A stretch of DNA of 64,000 nucleotides. Source: Alentia gelatinosa. Its lineage: Eukaryota > Annelida > Polychaeta > Phyllodocida > Polynoidae. How positions within the stretch are numbered: the stretch's first letter is position 1; every line of letters starts with the position of its first letter. Below, piece by piece: positions 41,541 to 51,834 of the stretch. The stretch is from positions 31,039,970 to 31,103,969 of the forward strand of contig OX465589.1 of the NCBI GenBank assembly GCA_950022655.1, given 5' to 3'. The notes below the pieces were generated by a model. That model made no database searches. It was not told the DNA's origin and was given only the letters and a program-made list of their open reading frames with translations. Both the position numbers and the translations under genes were made by a program.

Positions 41541-42482
41541 ATGTCCACACGGCACTGTAGGAAATGCGGATTGAGTCATGCCCCTCCAACGGGCAAGAAG
41601 TGTCGGGGATTAACTGCGGTATCAGAAGAAAAGAACACGACAGCGGTAGACGAAAGCGCGGGAAAACCGGAGACTTCGGAAAAAAGACGGGGGACGCCAG
41701 CCCTGCATCAGGTAGCAGATTCACCCGAACCAGGATCCTCCGATGACCAAAACGACGAGACACGTCCTCACCCGGTTAAGAAACGTGGGAAACACAGATA
41801 CGATCATGTAGATTCCCGAGGCTCGGACTTATCAAATCTGAAATCCAACACGGCCTCCATGTGGATGCGCGACAAAATGGCGAACATCGAAAATCTTCTA
41901 ATCGAAGCCCTAGGCAAGCCCACGAAGGGCCGTCCTAGTCACCACTCTTCCTCCAAAGCAGAAACGAGACATAGGACTCACCACAGCAGAAGGAAGCAGA
42001 GCACGACGAGGTCATCACACAGACGGCGCAAGTCTCCAGGGGCCAGGGATACCTTCTCTGGCTCATCATCAAGTTCCCCCAGCTCTTCCGGATCATCACG
42101 ATCATCATCTTCAGAGTCAAGGGATTCAAGTTCATCCACTACTAGACATCATCAACGGCACAAGCGTCATCACAAATCTACTAGAGGTAGGAAACGTGTT
42201 TTTCGCCTGAAACGCTTTCTCCCCAAAGACGAGAAAGTAAAAGCCATGTCGACAGAACGCCTATGGTACTGCCACAGGCGGCTTATGCTGGAGTTGTATG
42301 AGAACGGGGATAATATTCACGCCCGGTCTGCTTGGCTTACAATTCAGAAGGCTGTACATATAACCCATGCAGATATCCCCACGTCTGCTCCAAGTGTTAT
42401 ACTAGCGGCCACTCTCAACACACTTGCAGGGTTACTGTTCAACAACCTACATCAACCGCAACTAATGCATGATATTTTGTGA
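41541..42482 (+). CDS. Gag-like ORF1 of the tyrosine-recombinase retrotransposon
   Basis: This 313-residue protein starts at ATG 41541. Residues 6-21 hold a Cys/His cluster (CRKCGLSHAPPTGKKC) that may bind zinc. The middle is very rich in Ser, Arg and His, with SR-like runs at about residues 140-215, a nucleic-acid-binding type of composition. The C-terminal 100 residues look folded (RLWYCHRRLMLELYENG...). The function is inferred from position before RT. The stop TGA overlaps the next ORF, which lies in the -1 frame; the two frames share only about 10 bases. Confidence 0.8.
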   Translation: MSTRHCRKCGLSHAPPTGKKCRGLTAVSEEKNTTAVDESAGKPETSEKRRGTPALHQVADSPEPGSSDDQNDETRPHPVKKRGKHRYDHVDSRGSDLSNLKSNTASMWMRDKMANIENLLIEALGKPTKGRPSHHSSSKAETRHRTHHSRRKQSTTRSSHRRRKSPGARDTFSGSSSSSPSSSGSSRSSSSESRDSSSSTTRHHQRHKRHHKSTRGRKRVFRLKRFLPKDEKVKAMSTERLWYCHRRLMLELYENGDNIHARSAWLTIQKAVHITHADIPTSAPSVILAATLNTLAGLLFNNLHQPQLMHDIL

Positions 42483-44632
42483 CGGATTCCTATACACCTG
42501 GTCGCCCAGGTTTTCTCACATCAAGTCAACAACACGTAACCTCTCCTGTAGCGGACCACGTTTCTTTGTGCTCTGTTCGGCAATCCACTCAGGGGAGAGT
42601 ATTTAAATCAAATGGGCTAGGTCGCCCTCAGAGCACGATCAGCTGTGACCCCTTTCCTCCCCAGGATCAATATTTGGAATCAGGTCAAACTGAAGGTCAT
42701 GACCCCAGGGTCACCGATGTCGTAAATGGAAGTTACACAACCACGGTCAACAGGAATAGTTCTCCCATCGCCGATGTTGTGAACACAGACGACTTGTCAC
42801 AGTCGCCTGGTTATACTAGCTCCTTGTCAGAGGAGTCACCAAGTTCTCTTGAGAGTTGTTCTGTTTCGTTGTCACACGCAGCGGACAAAGATAATAACGG
42901 CCACCTGTTCCGGGACATTACGGTTGTTACACCGCCTAATCCTGCTGACCCACCTAATCTGGTAAGTTTTGTGACTTGTGAGACTGACTGTTTATGTCGA
43001 GTAAACTACCGAGATCGACAGGATTATATCGGTTCAGTTGAAGTATATACGGATGCCCACTTCGCCTTCTTTGATATTTGTGCTAGGGGCAATTGTCAAT
43101 GCTCTCTGGAGCTGGACTCAGTACATGTATGTCTAAAACCGTGTCGTATTGCTTCGATAATCTATCAGAACAAGCCAAAAAAATACGAAGACATGTTCGT
43201 CCTCACAGGAATCTGCAGAGGGTTTAAGATAATAAATGATAATGTGGACCTGTCATATGAGTGTCAGAATTATTCTTCCATACTGGAGGATAGTGCGAAA
43301 ACACGCATGGATGATATTATCACAACAGAGTTGAGTGAAGGGAAACTCTCTTATTCAGAGACCCCCCCACGATGTATACATGCCCTGGGGGCAGTCTGGC
43401 GGTCAGACACACGCATTCGCCCCATCACTGACTGTTCACGGCCGTCAGACTCAATTAATGACCATATGTCACAGACAGCTCTGAATTTTCGTTTCAAATC
43501 AGTGGATGATGCCAAAAAGTTGCTAAAACAAGACTCCTATTCTTGTGTTGTAGACATTGCCAATGCTTACCGCAACGTGCATGTTTATTCAAACCATAGG
43601 AAGTTTATGGACCTTAAATGGAACATAAACGGGGATGATCACTACATCCAGGATAACATGCTTTGTTTCGGCATAAAATCAGCCCCTTTTATATTTAACA
43701 AAATTAGCGACTTCATCGTCAATAAGTTATGGGAAGTTTTCGGTATTAAGGTAATTAATTATCTGGACGATTTTTTCGTGACAGGAGACACTGAATCATC
43801 CTGCCTCACCAACCAGACCACAGTGATCAATTTCCTACGTTTTCTAGGTTTCGCAGTGAACTATAAAAAAGTAACACATCCTAGTATGATAACCCAGTAT
43901 CTAGGTATTATTCTGGATTCATCGGAAATGTGTCTTAGGTTGCCTGAGGGCAAGATCACCAAAATTGTCGGCCTCCTGGAAGAAACAACCCGGTCGAAAC
44001 GCATCAAGTATCACACGCTGGAAAAGATTGCAGGCTACTTAGCACACTGCTCCATGTTGGTGAAAGGCGGCCGCACTTTCACTAGGCGGATATACGACCT
44101 CCTAAAAGCCAAAAAGAAGAAGAAGGGTTATGTTAAGATAACTTCAGTAGTTCGTCAGGACTTTAACTGGTGGACAGTCTTTCACCCCTTATTTAAGGGA
44201 TCGACGAAAATCATCGAGACTCGCAACCAACACCAGACTGTTTTCACTGACGCCTCTCTCACCGGGTTTGGTGGCATTACTAACCACGACTTTTTCTTCG
44301 GAACCTGGTCAGCAATGGACCCTATTTGCGACCACCAAGAATTTTGTCCCCGCCACGACTTGTATGATCGCACCAATATTAATGAACTGGAACTGTGGGG
44401 ACTTCTAACCGCCCTCCAGAGGTGGTCCCCCTACTACACAGATTGTATAGTGGAGGTTTTTTGTGACAACACACAAGTAGTTTCTATGATTTCAACTGGC
44501 AGGAGCCGGAATAAGATGGCTATGCAGTGGTTAAGAGAAATATTTTGGCTAACATGTTTGAAGAACATAATCCTCAAACCACGTTATATCTCGTCTAATA
44601 GCAATTTTGTCGCCGACTCACTAGAATTCTAG
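42479..44632 (+). CDS. Reverse transcriptase-RNase H, ORF2 of the tyrosine-recombinase retrotransposon
   Basis: The frame is 717 codons and opens just after TGA 42470-42472, with no ATG until far inside, so it is probably reached from ORF1 by a -1 shift or by re-initiation near the TGA at 42480. The first 200 residues are Ser-rich with a Cys-bearing region I do not recognise. RT follows: VRPITDC-like block (RIRPITDCSRP), VVDIANAYRNV with its Asp, LCFGIKSAPF and the catalytic YLDD at residues 428-431. RNase H has FTDASLTGFGG (D591), an ELELWGLL Glu and a VFCDN Asp. All motifs are intact. The RT is of the type seen in DIRS-order elements of marine invertebrates. It would copy the element RNA inside a particle built by ORF1. 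Confidence 0.9.
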   Translation: MTDSYTPGRPGFLTSSQQHVTSPVADHVSLCSVRQSTQGRVFKSNGLGRPQSTISCDPFPPQDQYLESGQTEGHDPRVTDVVNGSYTTTVNRNSSPIADVVNTDDLSQSPGYTSSLSEESPSSLESCSVSLSHAADKDNNGHLFRDITVVTPPNPADPPNLVSFVTCETDCLCRVNYRDRQDYIGSVEVYTDAHFAFFDICARGNCQCSLELDSVHVCLKPCRIASIIYQNKPKKYEDMFVLTGICRGFKIINDNVDLSYECQNYSSILEDSAKTRMDDIITTELSEGKLSYSETPPRCIHALGAVWRSDTRIRPITDCSRPSDSINDHMSQTALNFRFKSVDDAKKLLKQDSYSCVVDIANAYRNVHVYSNHRKFMDLKWNINGDDHYIQDNMLCFGIKSAPFIFNKISDFIVNKLWEVFGIKVINYLDDFFVTGDTESSCLTNQTTVINFLRFLGFAVNYKKVTHPSMITQYLGIILDSSEMCLRLPEGKITKIVGLLEETTRSKRIKYHTLEKIAGYLAHCSMLVKGGRTFTRRIYDLLKAKKKKKGYVKITSVVRQDFNWWTVFHPLFKGSTKIIETRNQHQTVFTDASLTGFGGITNHDFFFGTWSAMDPICDHQEFCPRHDLYDRTNINELELWGLLTALQRWSPYYTDCIVEVFCDNTQVVSMISTGRSRNKMAMQWLREIFWLTCLKNIILKPRYISSNSNFVADSLEF

Positions 44633-44665
44633 ACAGAAGCCACACTGGGATTTATACAGTTCCTC

Positions 44666-45691
44666 ATGAGTTTGTCCATTGCTGTTATTCCAGATTACAA
44701 GCAACCTGGTCCCAGTCTTCACCGAGTCGCTACGCCCAATGTCGGGGATTTGGATCAACTTCGGACCGACTCAGAAAAGCTCCGAGGGATGTGCTGGGCA
44801 GAGTCAACTTGGAAGTGTCGTAGGAGTCAGTGGAGGCGATATCTCAACTTTTGCGAAAGTTACAGTCTCAACCCATTGCCAGCGACACCCGAAATAGTGT
44901 CCTTATACATCGCCTTTCTAGCTCGGACACTGTCTTTCTCGACCATTACCAACTATGTCAGCAGTATACGGGCCTTACACGATTATCTCGGATACCCAAC
45001 CTCTGCTAGAGGCACCTTTCTAGTCAAATCTTCTTTGTTGGGAGCCCGCCGTCTTCGCGGAGACAGATGCAAACAAGCCCCTCCTCTCCACCCGGAGGAT
45101 ATTGTGAAATTCTTCAATTTCCTGGATCTAGAAAACGACCTGAGCTTCGTATGTTGGTGCACTTTACTTTTAGCCTTTCGGTGTCTGTCAAGGGTGGGAC
45201 ATTACACCTCATCTATACACACCATTAATCAAGGTGATGTTTCTTTCACAGATTACGGGTTGTGTCTGCGCATATCATCATCAAAGACGATCCAATACCA
45301 CCAACGTGAATTACTTATTCCAGTAGTGGAATCACACGGTTCCTTACTATGTCCTGTATACTGGTTAAGACTGCTAAGGAAAAAGTTCAGGGGTGCTTCT
45401 ACACAACCACTATTTGTCTCTCCCCCTTCGAGATCCGCCCTCACCTACGAACAGTTCTCAAGGTTTCTCCAGCCTATGTCTCGTAAAACCAAGCTTCAAT
45501 CGAAAATCACTTCTCATAGTATCAGACGGGGAGGTGCAACCTATCTGCACCGGATTGGGATTCCCCTATCGGACATAAAAATATACGGCGATTGGAAATC
45601 GCTCTCCGTCCTTCTATATCTGGCCGGAGATCACGGGACGAGGCTCCAGAAAGACCGGTCTGTCGCCCACCATCTCAAACGATTCAAATAA
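44666..45691 (+). CDS. Tyrosine recombinase, ORF3 of the DIRS/Ngaro-like retrotransposon
   Basis: The protein has 341 residues and starts at ATG 44666, 33 bases after ORF2. It has an N-terminal core-binding-like region (about 40-130) and a C-terminal catalytic domain. The expected residues are in order: R176 in LSRVGHY, a Lys in SSSKTIQ, H284-x-x-R287 in HSIRRGGA, a Trp in GDWKS at the second His/Trp position, and the nucleophile Y318 in LLYLAGD. So the active site is complete. In DIRS-order elements this enzyme inserts a circular DNA copy by strand exchange without target duplication. No break is seen. Confidence 0.92.
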   Translation: MSLSIAVIPDYKQPGPSLHRVATPNVGDLDQLRTDSEKLRGMCWAESTWKCRRSQWRRYLNFCESYSLNPLPATPEIVSLYIAFLARTLSFSTITNYVSSIRALHDYLGYPTSARGTFLVKSSLLGARRLRGDRCKQAPPLHPEDIVKFFNFLDLENDLSFVCWCTLLLAFRCLSRVGHYTSSIHTINQGDVSFTDYGLCLRISSSKTIQYHQRELLIPVVESHGSLLCPVYWLRLLRKKFRGASTQPLFVSPPSRSALTYEQFSRFLQPMSRKTKLQSKITSHSIRRGGATYLHRIGIPLSDIKIYGDWKSLSVLLYLAGDHGTRLQKDRSVAHHLKRFK

Positions 45692-45913
45692 TTCAGACCA
45701 TCCTCTTACTGGGCCTTGGAGGATATAAAACAAGCCTCCCAAGCCCACTTCTCCGCCTTGTTTCCTTATTTACTCAGGAAAAGTAGATAAATAATTGAAT
45801 AATTTCCATTACATGAAAATTGGATGTGAGTGTGACGGTATGTATGTGTGTATATTTAGGGGTGAGTATGACTGTAGGTGTGGGTGTATGTTTAGGGGTG
45901 AGTGTGGCTGTAG
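45692..45913 (+). other. 3' non-coding part and short GT-rich repeat
   Basis: After the recombinase stop, an untranslated stretch leads to about 80 bp of GTGTGGGTGTATGTTTAGGG-type repeat (45835-45910). The right end of the element lies somewhere in it. Confidence 0.5.
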
Positions 45914-46006
45914 GTGTGATTTGTATTTAGGTATACAATGGTGTACTACCTTGCTGTACTGGCAACAGTTTATTTCTTATTTTAAGAATGTTGAATAGAA
46001 ATTTGA
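45914..46006 (+). repeat. 95-bp direct repeat, right copy
   Basis: See the left copy at 41262. It is followed by AT-rich DNA, not by the sequence that follows the left copy. Confidence 0.85.
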
Positions 46007-46009
46007 AAT

Positions 46010-46583
46010 ATTAAGATATAAATCAAGAGAAATTGATACCGAATATATATGTGAAATGAATAATTTAAGAATGAAGGAAGTTTGTTCAATGAATGCAATG
46101 AATAAATTAGTTAAATATATTAATAAGGTAATACTTAATTAGAATTACATTGAATATAATGTATAAAATAAAAAATTAAGAATAAATGATAATAAAAATC
46201 AAATAAGTAAAATGATAATAATAAAATAGAAAAAAATAATAATATATATTGAAATTGTAACTAAGTAGAATTAAAAAACAAAAAAATAAATTTTATAATA
46301 AAATTGGTTAAAAAATATATTTATAAAATTAAGAAATAATAATAATAGAATCAAAAAAGGAAATAAAACAATAATTTGAAAAAGTAGGTAAAATAAAAAC
46401 AAATGGGAATGAGTCTTTTGGAAATTTATATGGGGGAATTTTTAATTTTAATGTGTATATTTGATTCAATTTACTTCATTTAATTTAAGTTTAACTTTAT
46501 TTTAGGGTGAGAGTTTTCTGCTGAATTTAATTGAATTCATTTGATCTAGTATAATTTATTTGATTTAGTTACCCATTGTTACT
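46010..46583. other. Extremely AT-rich block
   Basis: About 570 bp are almost only A and T with short AATAAAAT-type words, strongly A-biased on the plus strand up to about 46380, then T-biased. No frame is seen. It contrasts with its GT-rich neighbours. Confidence 0.7.
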
Positions 46584-46905
46584 TTATTTTAGCCGACTAG
46601 ATACCAAAATATCCTTGAGATTTCTATTCCTTTTGTATGCAACAACCAAATCATCGCGGAAATGTTTTGGAAATGTATCTTGCAATGTTTGGTATTTTTG
46701 TCTAACCAATGAACTGATTTTGATGGCAGTAGCACTATATGGGATAGATAATACCACAGTTTGTTTTGGGGATAATTTAATGTTCATGCCCTTAGGCTGC
46801 ATTGTTTCCAGTAGCTGCATCCACTTATATTCAATATCTCTTCTTTTTATCTTGTTTTTCTCTGCTGAGCCTTGGTCAAGAATCTGATGCATTGGATAGA
46901 TTTAG
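46584..46905 (-). pseudogene. Penelope-like element C-terminal fragment 2
   Basis: The 103-codon minus-strand frame is the C-terminal end of the same protein as 40281-40800: ILDQGSAEKNKIK, EYKWMQLLETMQ and VRQKYQT match, here without the frameshift. It lacks the GIY-YIG motif. Its upstream edge (46905) runs straight into a GT-rich minisatellite. It ends in a natural-looking stop near 46584. Confidence 0.8.
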
Positions 46906-47550
46906 GGGTGAGTATGACTGTAGGTGTGGGTGTATGTTTAGGGGTGAGTATGGCTGCAGGTGTGGTTGTGGGTGTGGGTGTGAGTGTGACTAGGTATGGG
47001 TGTATATTTAGGGGTGAGTGTGACTGTAGGTGTGGGTGTATGTTTAGGGGTGAGTATGGCTGCAGGTGTGGTTGTGGGTGTGGGTGTGAGTGTGACTGTA
47101 GGTGTGGGTGTATGTTTAGGGGTGAGTGTGGCTGGAAGTGTGGATGTATGTTTAGTGGTGAGAATGGCTGCAGGTGTGGGTGTGGGTGTGAGTGTGACTG
47201 TAGGTGTGGGTGTATGTTTATGGGTGAGTGTGACTGTAGGTGTGGGTGTATGTTTAGTGGTGAGTATGGCTGCAGATGTGGTTGTGGGTGTGGGTATGAG
47301 TGTGACTAGGCGTGGGTGTATGTTTAGGGGTGAGTGTGACTGTAGGCGTGGGTGTATGTTTAGGGGTGAGTGTGACTGTAGGTGTGGGTGTATGTTTAGG
47401 GGTGAGTATGGCTGCATGTGTGGGTGTGGGTGTGAGTGTGACTGTAGGCGTGGGTGTATGTTTATGGGTGAGTGTGACTGTAGGTGTGGGTGTATGTTTA
47501 GGGGTGAGTGTGGCTGGAGGTGTGGGTTGGTTGTGGGTGTAGGTGTGACA
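46906..47550 (+). repeat. 36-bp GT-rich minisatellite, about 18 copies
   Basis: The unit is GACTGTAGGTGTGGGTGTAT plus GTTTAGGGGTGAGTGT; an alternate unit has GGCTGCAGGTGTGG. The 12-codon length gives open frames on both strands (Cys-Gly-rich or Val-Gly-rich), not called as genes. Confidence 0.93.
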
Positions 47551-47599
47551 TGGCTTGGCTGGTCGTACTGTTAGTACTGGCGCTCCATCCCCGCACGCA

Positions 47600-47880
47600 T
47601 CCACCACAAAGAGTCTCATTACAAACCATCCTCTGCCAGCTTGGCCGATCTGATTTCTGCTAGGTCCGGGAAATCAAGGATTCATAGCCCGACGAGCTTT
47701 GATAGTCTCTCTCCCCGCCCGTGTTACTATGGCAACCTTTGGTGGCCTCTTTATCTGATAAGGTATCTAATCTGTGGCTTTTTGTCCGCCGTCCCGCCGC
47801 TCATCATATTCTTAATGTCCGTCCCCCGCCTCCTCTCTAGTTCCTCAATATCCCGCTAGGTGGATTCAATGTGACGTGAC
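47600..47880 (+). promoter_or_regulatory. Candidate regulatory segment: X-box and GATA pair
   Basis: In a non-repetitive 280-bp patch, GTTACTATGGCAAC (47723-47736) fits the RFX X-box consensus GTHNYYATRRNAAC at every position, and TTATCTGATAA (47751-47761) is a pair of facing GATA sites 15 bp away. X-boxes drive ciliary and some neuronal genes. No adjacent gene is visible in the window. Confidence 0.35.
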
Positions 47881-47944
47881 GTATGGGGGCACGTCATGCT
47901 AACGTCAGGCACAATGTACACGTCATGAAGCTCTGATGTAGTGT

Positions 47945-48235
47945 TCTTAGAGGGAAACTTATGAGATGAAAATGACTTGGTCCATACTACACCGAGTTTG
48001 ACTGCGGAGGAAATCGCGAAGCGAAGCTGATTGACTTACGTATCAGTCAAACGAGGCGGAGTATGGACCATGCTATTTTCATGAGTGGGTTTCTGAGTTT
48101 ATCTCACTCAATATGAGGTTATCAATTAATTAATCAATTAGTGAACCCAATTAGCCATTGAGTATTGGGTACACTACATTCACGGTCGTGGAGTATGAGT
48201 TCCTAACGTTAAGCCTATGGAGAGAAATACCAGCA
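47945..48235. mobile_element. Fold-back element R4, copy 3
   Basis: It shares the opening (TTAGAGGGAAACTTATGA), the central hairpin with GCGAAGCGAAGC, and the end (GAGTTCCTAACGTTAAGCCTATGGAG) with 29736-30022. The hairpin arms (GGTCCATACT / AGTATGGACC) differ in sequence from those of copy 1. Confidence 0.7.
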
Positions 48236-49035
48236 GATTGCACTGATCTAACTGCCCTCTGGTGGTATATCGGTTCGGGCAGGTATCCACAGTCTAGACG
48301 AAGTAACTCCAAAAAGTGTAAATGAATACTAGTCAACGCGAAAATGAGAAATAATCTATATAGTTTCATAAATATTTTCAAGTGTATGTTGGAATACTTT
48401 AGGCAAGGAAACCCTTGGTAGCATAGTAAGAGGGTGGTTGTGGCCCACTAGGTCAACTATAGACTGTAGAACCGTCCCAAGGCGCTATAAATAACATGTA
48501 AGGAGGTCAGGGAGAAGGTCGTGGTTTGCTCCGAATGTAGTCATTGGCTACTGGGTCTACTCTATTCTTTATATAGCAGCTAGTGCAGGGGGACAACTGT
48601 ATGTAGGAAACGTTCGCTAAGTGCATGTGGGATAACATGCATATAGGTGCAAACATCTAGCGAGTTGCTTCAAAATCATTCTCAGGACTCCTGCAAGATG
48701 CAACTGCTAATGTGCAAGACTGATCAAGTTAAAATAGTCAATGATTATTGTCTCCAAATTGTCTAGCCTTGGTCAATTAGTTTTCTTTTCTAAACAAACA
48801 AGCAAATAACATGTGGTGTTTGGCCTGCGTCATGTGCCACTTTCCCTCTTCTACTCACAACCTTACCATCAAATGGAGTCTACAATTAAGCGGAATTGAC
48901 ACGATCGAACAAATATACATAAGACTGTTGCACTTCACTACCTTTGCCCAATTTCAGACAATTCCCATGTGGTACAAAAATGGTTGTCTCAAGCTTGTCG
49001 CGATCTTTTGTCTTATAACTTCGGCCTGACGTCCA
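48236..49035. other. Non-coding stretch, no gene seen
   Basis: CTAACTGCCCTCTGGTGGTA at 48247 resembles 36340-36355. No gene recognised. Confidence 0.45.
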
Positions 49036-49039
49036 CTCA

Positions 49040-49168
49040 CTACGTTTTCGTATTATATACCTACACCATTAAAAAGCACCGTTTCATTCACTTATAAGTT
49101 ATATTTAGAACTTATTCACTACGTCTCAGTGCGCCCAAACATCATTTATACTGCACCCCTAATAGCGG
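49040..49168 (+). repeat. Dispersed repeat R7, copy 1
   Basis: ATATATACCTACA, TTCATTCACTTA, CTCAGTG and TTTATACTGCACCCCTAATAGCGGGT match 51900-52025 in order. Confidence 0.7.
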
Positions 49169-49315
49169 GTATTATTTCACCCCTGGTCTTTTGTCCTATA
49201 GCCTTAACATTTGTAACTTGTTCTCCATGCCCCTACGAGTATTACAGTCTGTTCTCCATGGTCGATATCCTGATCAACATCAATTCTTATAGTATGTACA
49301 GGGGTGAGATAAATA
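49169..49315. mobile_element. Small inverted-end element (TATTTCACCCCTG ... AGGGGTGAGATAA)
   Basis: The ends are inverted over about 13 bp, and the right end equals the right end of the R4 elements (GGGGTGAGATAAA). Confidence 0.5.
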
Positions 49316-49493
49316 CAGAAAGCAACTCGCTTTGGTCAGAGGCTATTCTCCAACTCGTTTGAATGCTATGTGATATTCATTCCGCATAAAACTCATGGAG
49401 AACGACGGCTTTGACCAAAATTGTTAGTTTCTTTAGTATTTCATAGACTTTCGGCCATAAGTGTTATGATAGCAATACTGTACTGTACTGGAC

Positions 49494-49552
49494 GAATGAT
49501 GCCTTGAAGCATCATCCGGCTCAGGCCGAATGATGCCTCTCAAGGCATCGTT
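49494..49552. repeat. Hairpin GATGCCTTGA / TCAAGGCATC
   Basis: A second inner stem (GCATCATCCGGC / GGCCGAATGATGC) nests within the outer one. Confidence 0.8.
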
Positions 49553-49559
49553 TATCTGA

Positions 49560-50635
49560 TATTTAATATATATAGATTTTATGAAGGAAATAATTAATAA
49601 ATAAACATGAAACTTTAAGTGAATGTAGATTTAACATCATATATCATATTACTAGCAAAATTATGTAAAATCTTATGGATTACTGATCATATCACGTGAT
49701 AAAACCATCGAATTATGGCTTTAGCCATAATGGGTTCGTCCACTAGGAGTATACACTGACACTATCATCCGTCCCTATAGGGGTAGTTGAGCCACCGGCA
49801 CTCGTCCTTAGAGGGTCAGAAGTCTTCCTGCTTAATTGAGTATTAGAAGACCCTTTATATTTGCATTTTGACGTCGATTCAAGAGAATCATAGATGCTTT
49901 ATGCCGAAAATAAAGATAAAACATAACGAAGTATCTGCGATAAGCAGCAGAGACTGAACAGCGAGCCTTCTGATATGACGACAGCCTTTTCAAAGTGTTA
50001 TCACTAATTGAATCATTATCAGAGAAGTTGGACGTGGCGACCGGGAACGAGGCTGATAAAAATATAAAAAAAGATGAGAGCATTTCATGTAGCAGAGGAC
50101 AATACAGATTAGGGATAGCAGTATATAGTCTACGTGCCCTGAATCGTACAGATGTAGCCGCACTGTTTCTGATGTGACTTGTGTGTCTTTTTATTTTTTT
50201 CTTGGGGGGGGGGGGTGTTTGTTTTTGTTGTTGTTGCTCCATTAGACAAGAATTGCGAGCGGCTAATTGTGAATTCCACACTGTGATTGTGTATCGTCGG
50301 TCCGGCGCGGGAGGCGCATGGCGTGCTGGGAAGGATTAGCGCTGATTGGTTCTGACATTGTCGTCTGCACCAAAGTGGGTTTAGCGACTTTGTAATTCCT
50401 ACAACAGGCCTCAAAATGGGGCAGATATAGGATTAACAAAAGCTGCTGTAGTTCTGTAGGGGGATCCATAGCATGGATATTTATTTAGATTGGGATTGCA
50501 ACGAAAGTTGGTTATAGTTGTATATGGGTACAAGGGGATAAAAGGTATCAGTGTCCTGAAATTGCCCAAATCCTCGTAAGACATGTATGCCCCAATCACT
50601 GTAAAACATAGACATGCCCCAATCCCGTTAAAACA
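49560..50635. other. Non-coding stretch
   Basis: A G12 run is at 50204-50215. Open frames of up to 149 codons have no recognised domain. Confidence 0.45.
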
Positions 50636-50639
50636 CGTA

Positions 50640-50935
50640 GGATGGGCAGGTAGGTATGTAGGTAGGTAGGTATGTATGTAGGTAGGTAGGTAGGTAGGTA
50701 GGTAGGTAGGTAGGGCGGGTTGGTAGTTATGAAAAGAGGAAGGTAGACGTAGGGAGGTAGGGAGGATGGGTAGGTATTTAGGTATGTAGGTAGAGGAGTG
50801 AGTAGGTAGGTCAGTAGGATGGGCAGGTACGATGGGAATGTAGGGATGGGTAGGTTGGTAAATAGGTGGGATGGGCAGGTAGGGAGGTAGGATAGTAATA
50901 ATAGGTAGGTATGCATGTAGGTAGGTATAAGCAAA
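50640..50935 (+). repeat. (GGTA)n microsatellite, degenerate
   Basis: TAGGTAGGTAGGTATG-type sequence runs for about 300 bp, cleanest at 50680-50713. Confidence 0.93.
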
Positions 50936-50939
50936 GTGA

Positions 50940-51830
50940 GAGGAAGGATGGGTAGACGCCTACAAACACTAGTGTTTGTATCTAAGCCCCTGTATTCTAA
51001 CTCACTTGCTGAGCTGTGAAGTGTTTGATGAAACTTTCCGAGGGACTGCGTTACATTCAAATACAACGGTGTCCGCTGGCGCTCAGTCAATGCAGGCCAG
51101 TCTCAATCTGAGCACATCAGCTTTATCGTTTTCTCACCTTTAGCCTATTATTGGCCTACCATTAGCCTGACATGGCCTTATGGTCGGTGCATGCGCAGAT
51201 CCACCACCCACTCACACTCTAACTGCCCCCTAGAGGCTGCCGATGAAAGCAGGCTAATGACGTCAGCGGAAATACATCAGAAACTCGTCCTTTGCGCATG
51301 ACTAACCTCATTGAATTGACCTACATTTCAACCACTTCAATGGGTCGTAAAGAGGGCGTTAGGGCTGTGTGCTTCACAGCGCTCCTTTGGACTTGACGGC
51401 GGAGATGACTGGCGGTGTAGGTTTCCGGCATCCTGACCTTTCCTGGCAGTACAGCTCAAAGTCTGCAGACACTGACGATTAACTCAGTCCCTATCCTGTG
51501 ATGCTTGGAAGCATTCACGGGCATAGTACGCTATAATGCATCTGCTTTTTCTTTTTTGGAATTTCTATAATCTAGCACAATTATTCAATGAAATAATGCT
51601 AATATTTTCTTAACATTTCCCAAACCCATGTAAAACCATATGATAGTTATATCATCATTATATTTTCATGGTAATGTGTCTTTCAGACTGAAAATAATGA
51701 AAAAATGTCAAATTGGCTAGCTCCAAAAAGCACCCGCGTCCTAAGATAACACATAGTTACTCAGCCTTTAGGAATGGCAGTTCCAGGTATTTTGTTTTAC
51801 ATAAGATATGTCCCGATATGTTCGAATGCT
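50940..51830. other. Non-coding stretch, no gene seen
   Basis: No recognised frame. It is comparatively unique sequence. Confidence 0.45.
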
Positions 51831-51834
51831 AGTG

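Larger units (their letters stand above)
41355..45913 (+). mobile_element. Tyrosine-recombinase (DIRS/Ngaro-like) retrotransposon, coding region intact
   Basis: Three ORFs (Gag-like 41541-42482, RT-RNase H 42479-44632, recombinase 44666-45691) lie in order on the plus strand. There is no integrase, aspartic protease or adenine methyltransferase, which fits Ngaro- or PAT-like members of the DIRS order rather than DIRS1. The exact termini are not resolved: the left lies between 41355 and 41540, the right between 45692 and 45913. The 95-bp direct repeats at 41262 and 45914 could be split terminal repeats or older flanking sequence. Confidence 0.85.

Noticed and set aside
46906..47574. Cys/Gly- or Val/Gly-rich open frames up to 192 codons
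   Set aside because: They are translations of the 36-bp minisatellite, open in several phases.
49832..50469. Overlapping minus-strand frames of 94-149 codons
   Set aside because: They cross a G-run and an A/T-rich stretch, have no domain, and no splice context was convincing.
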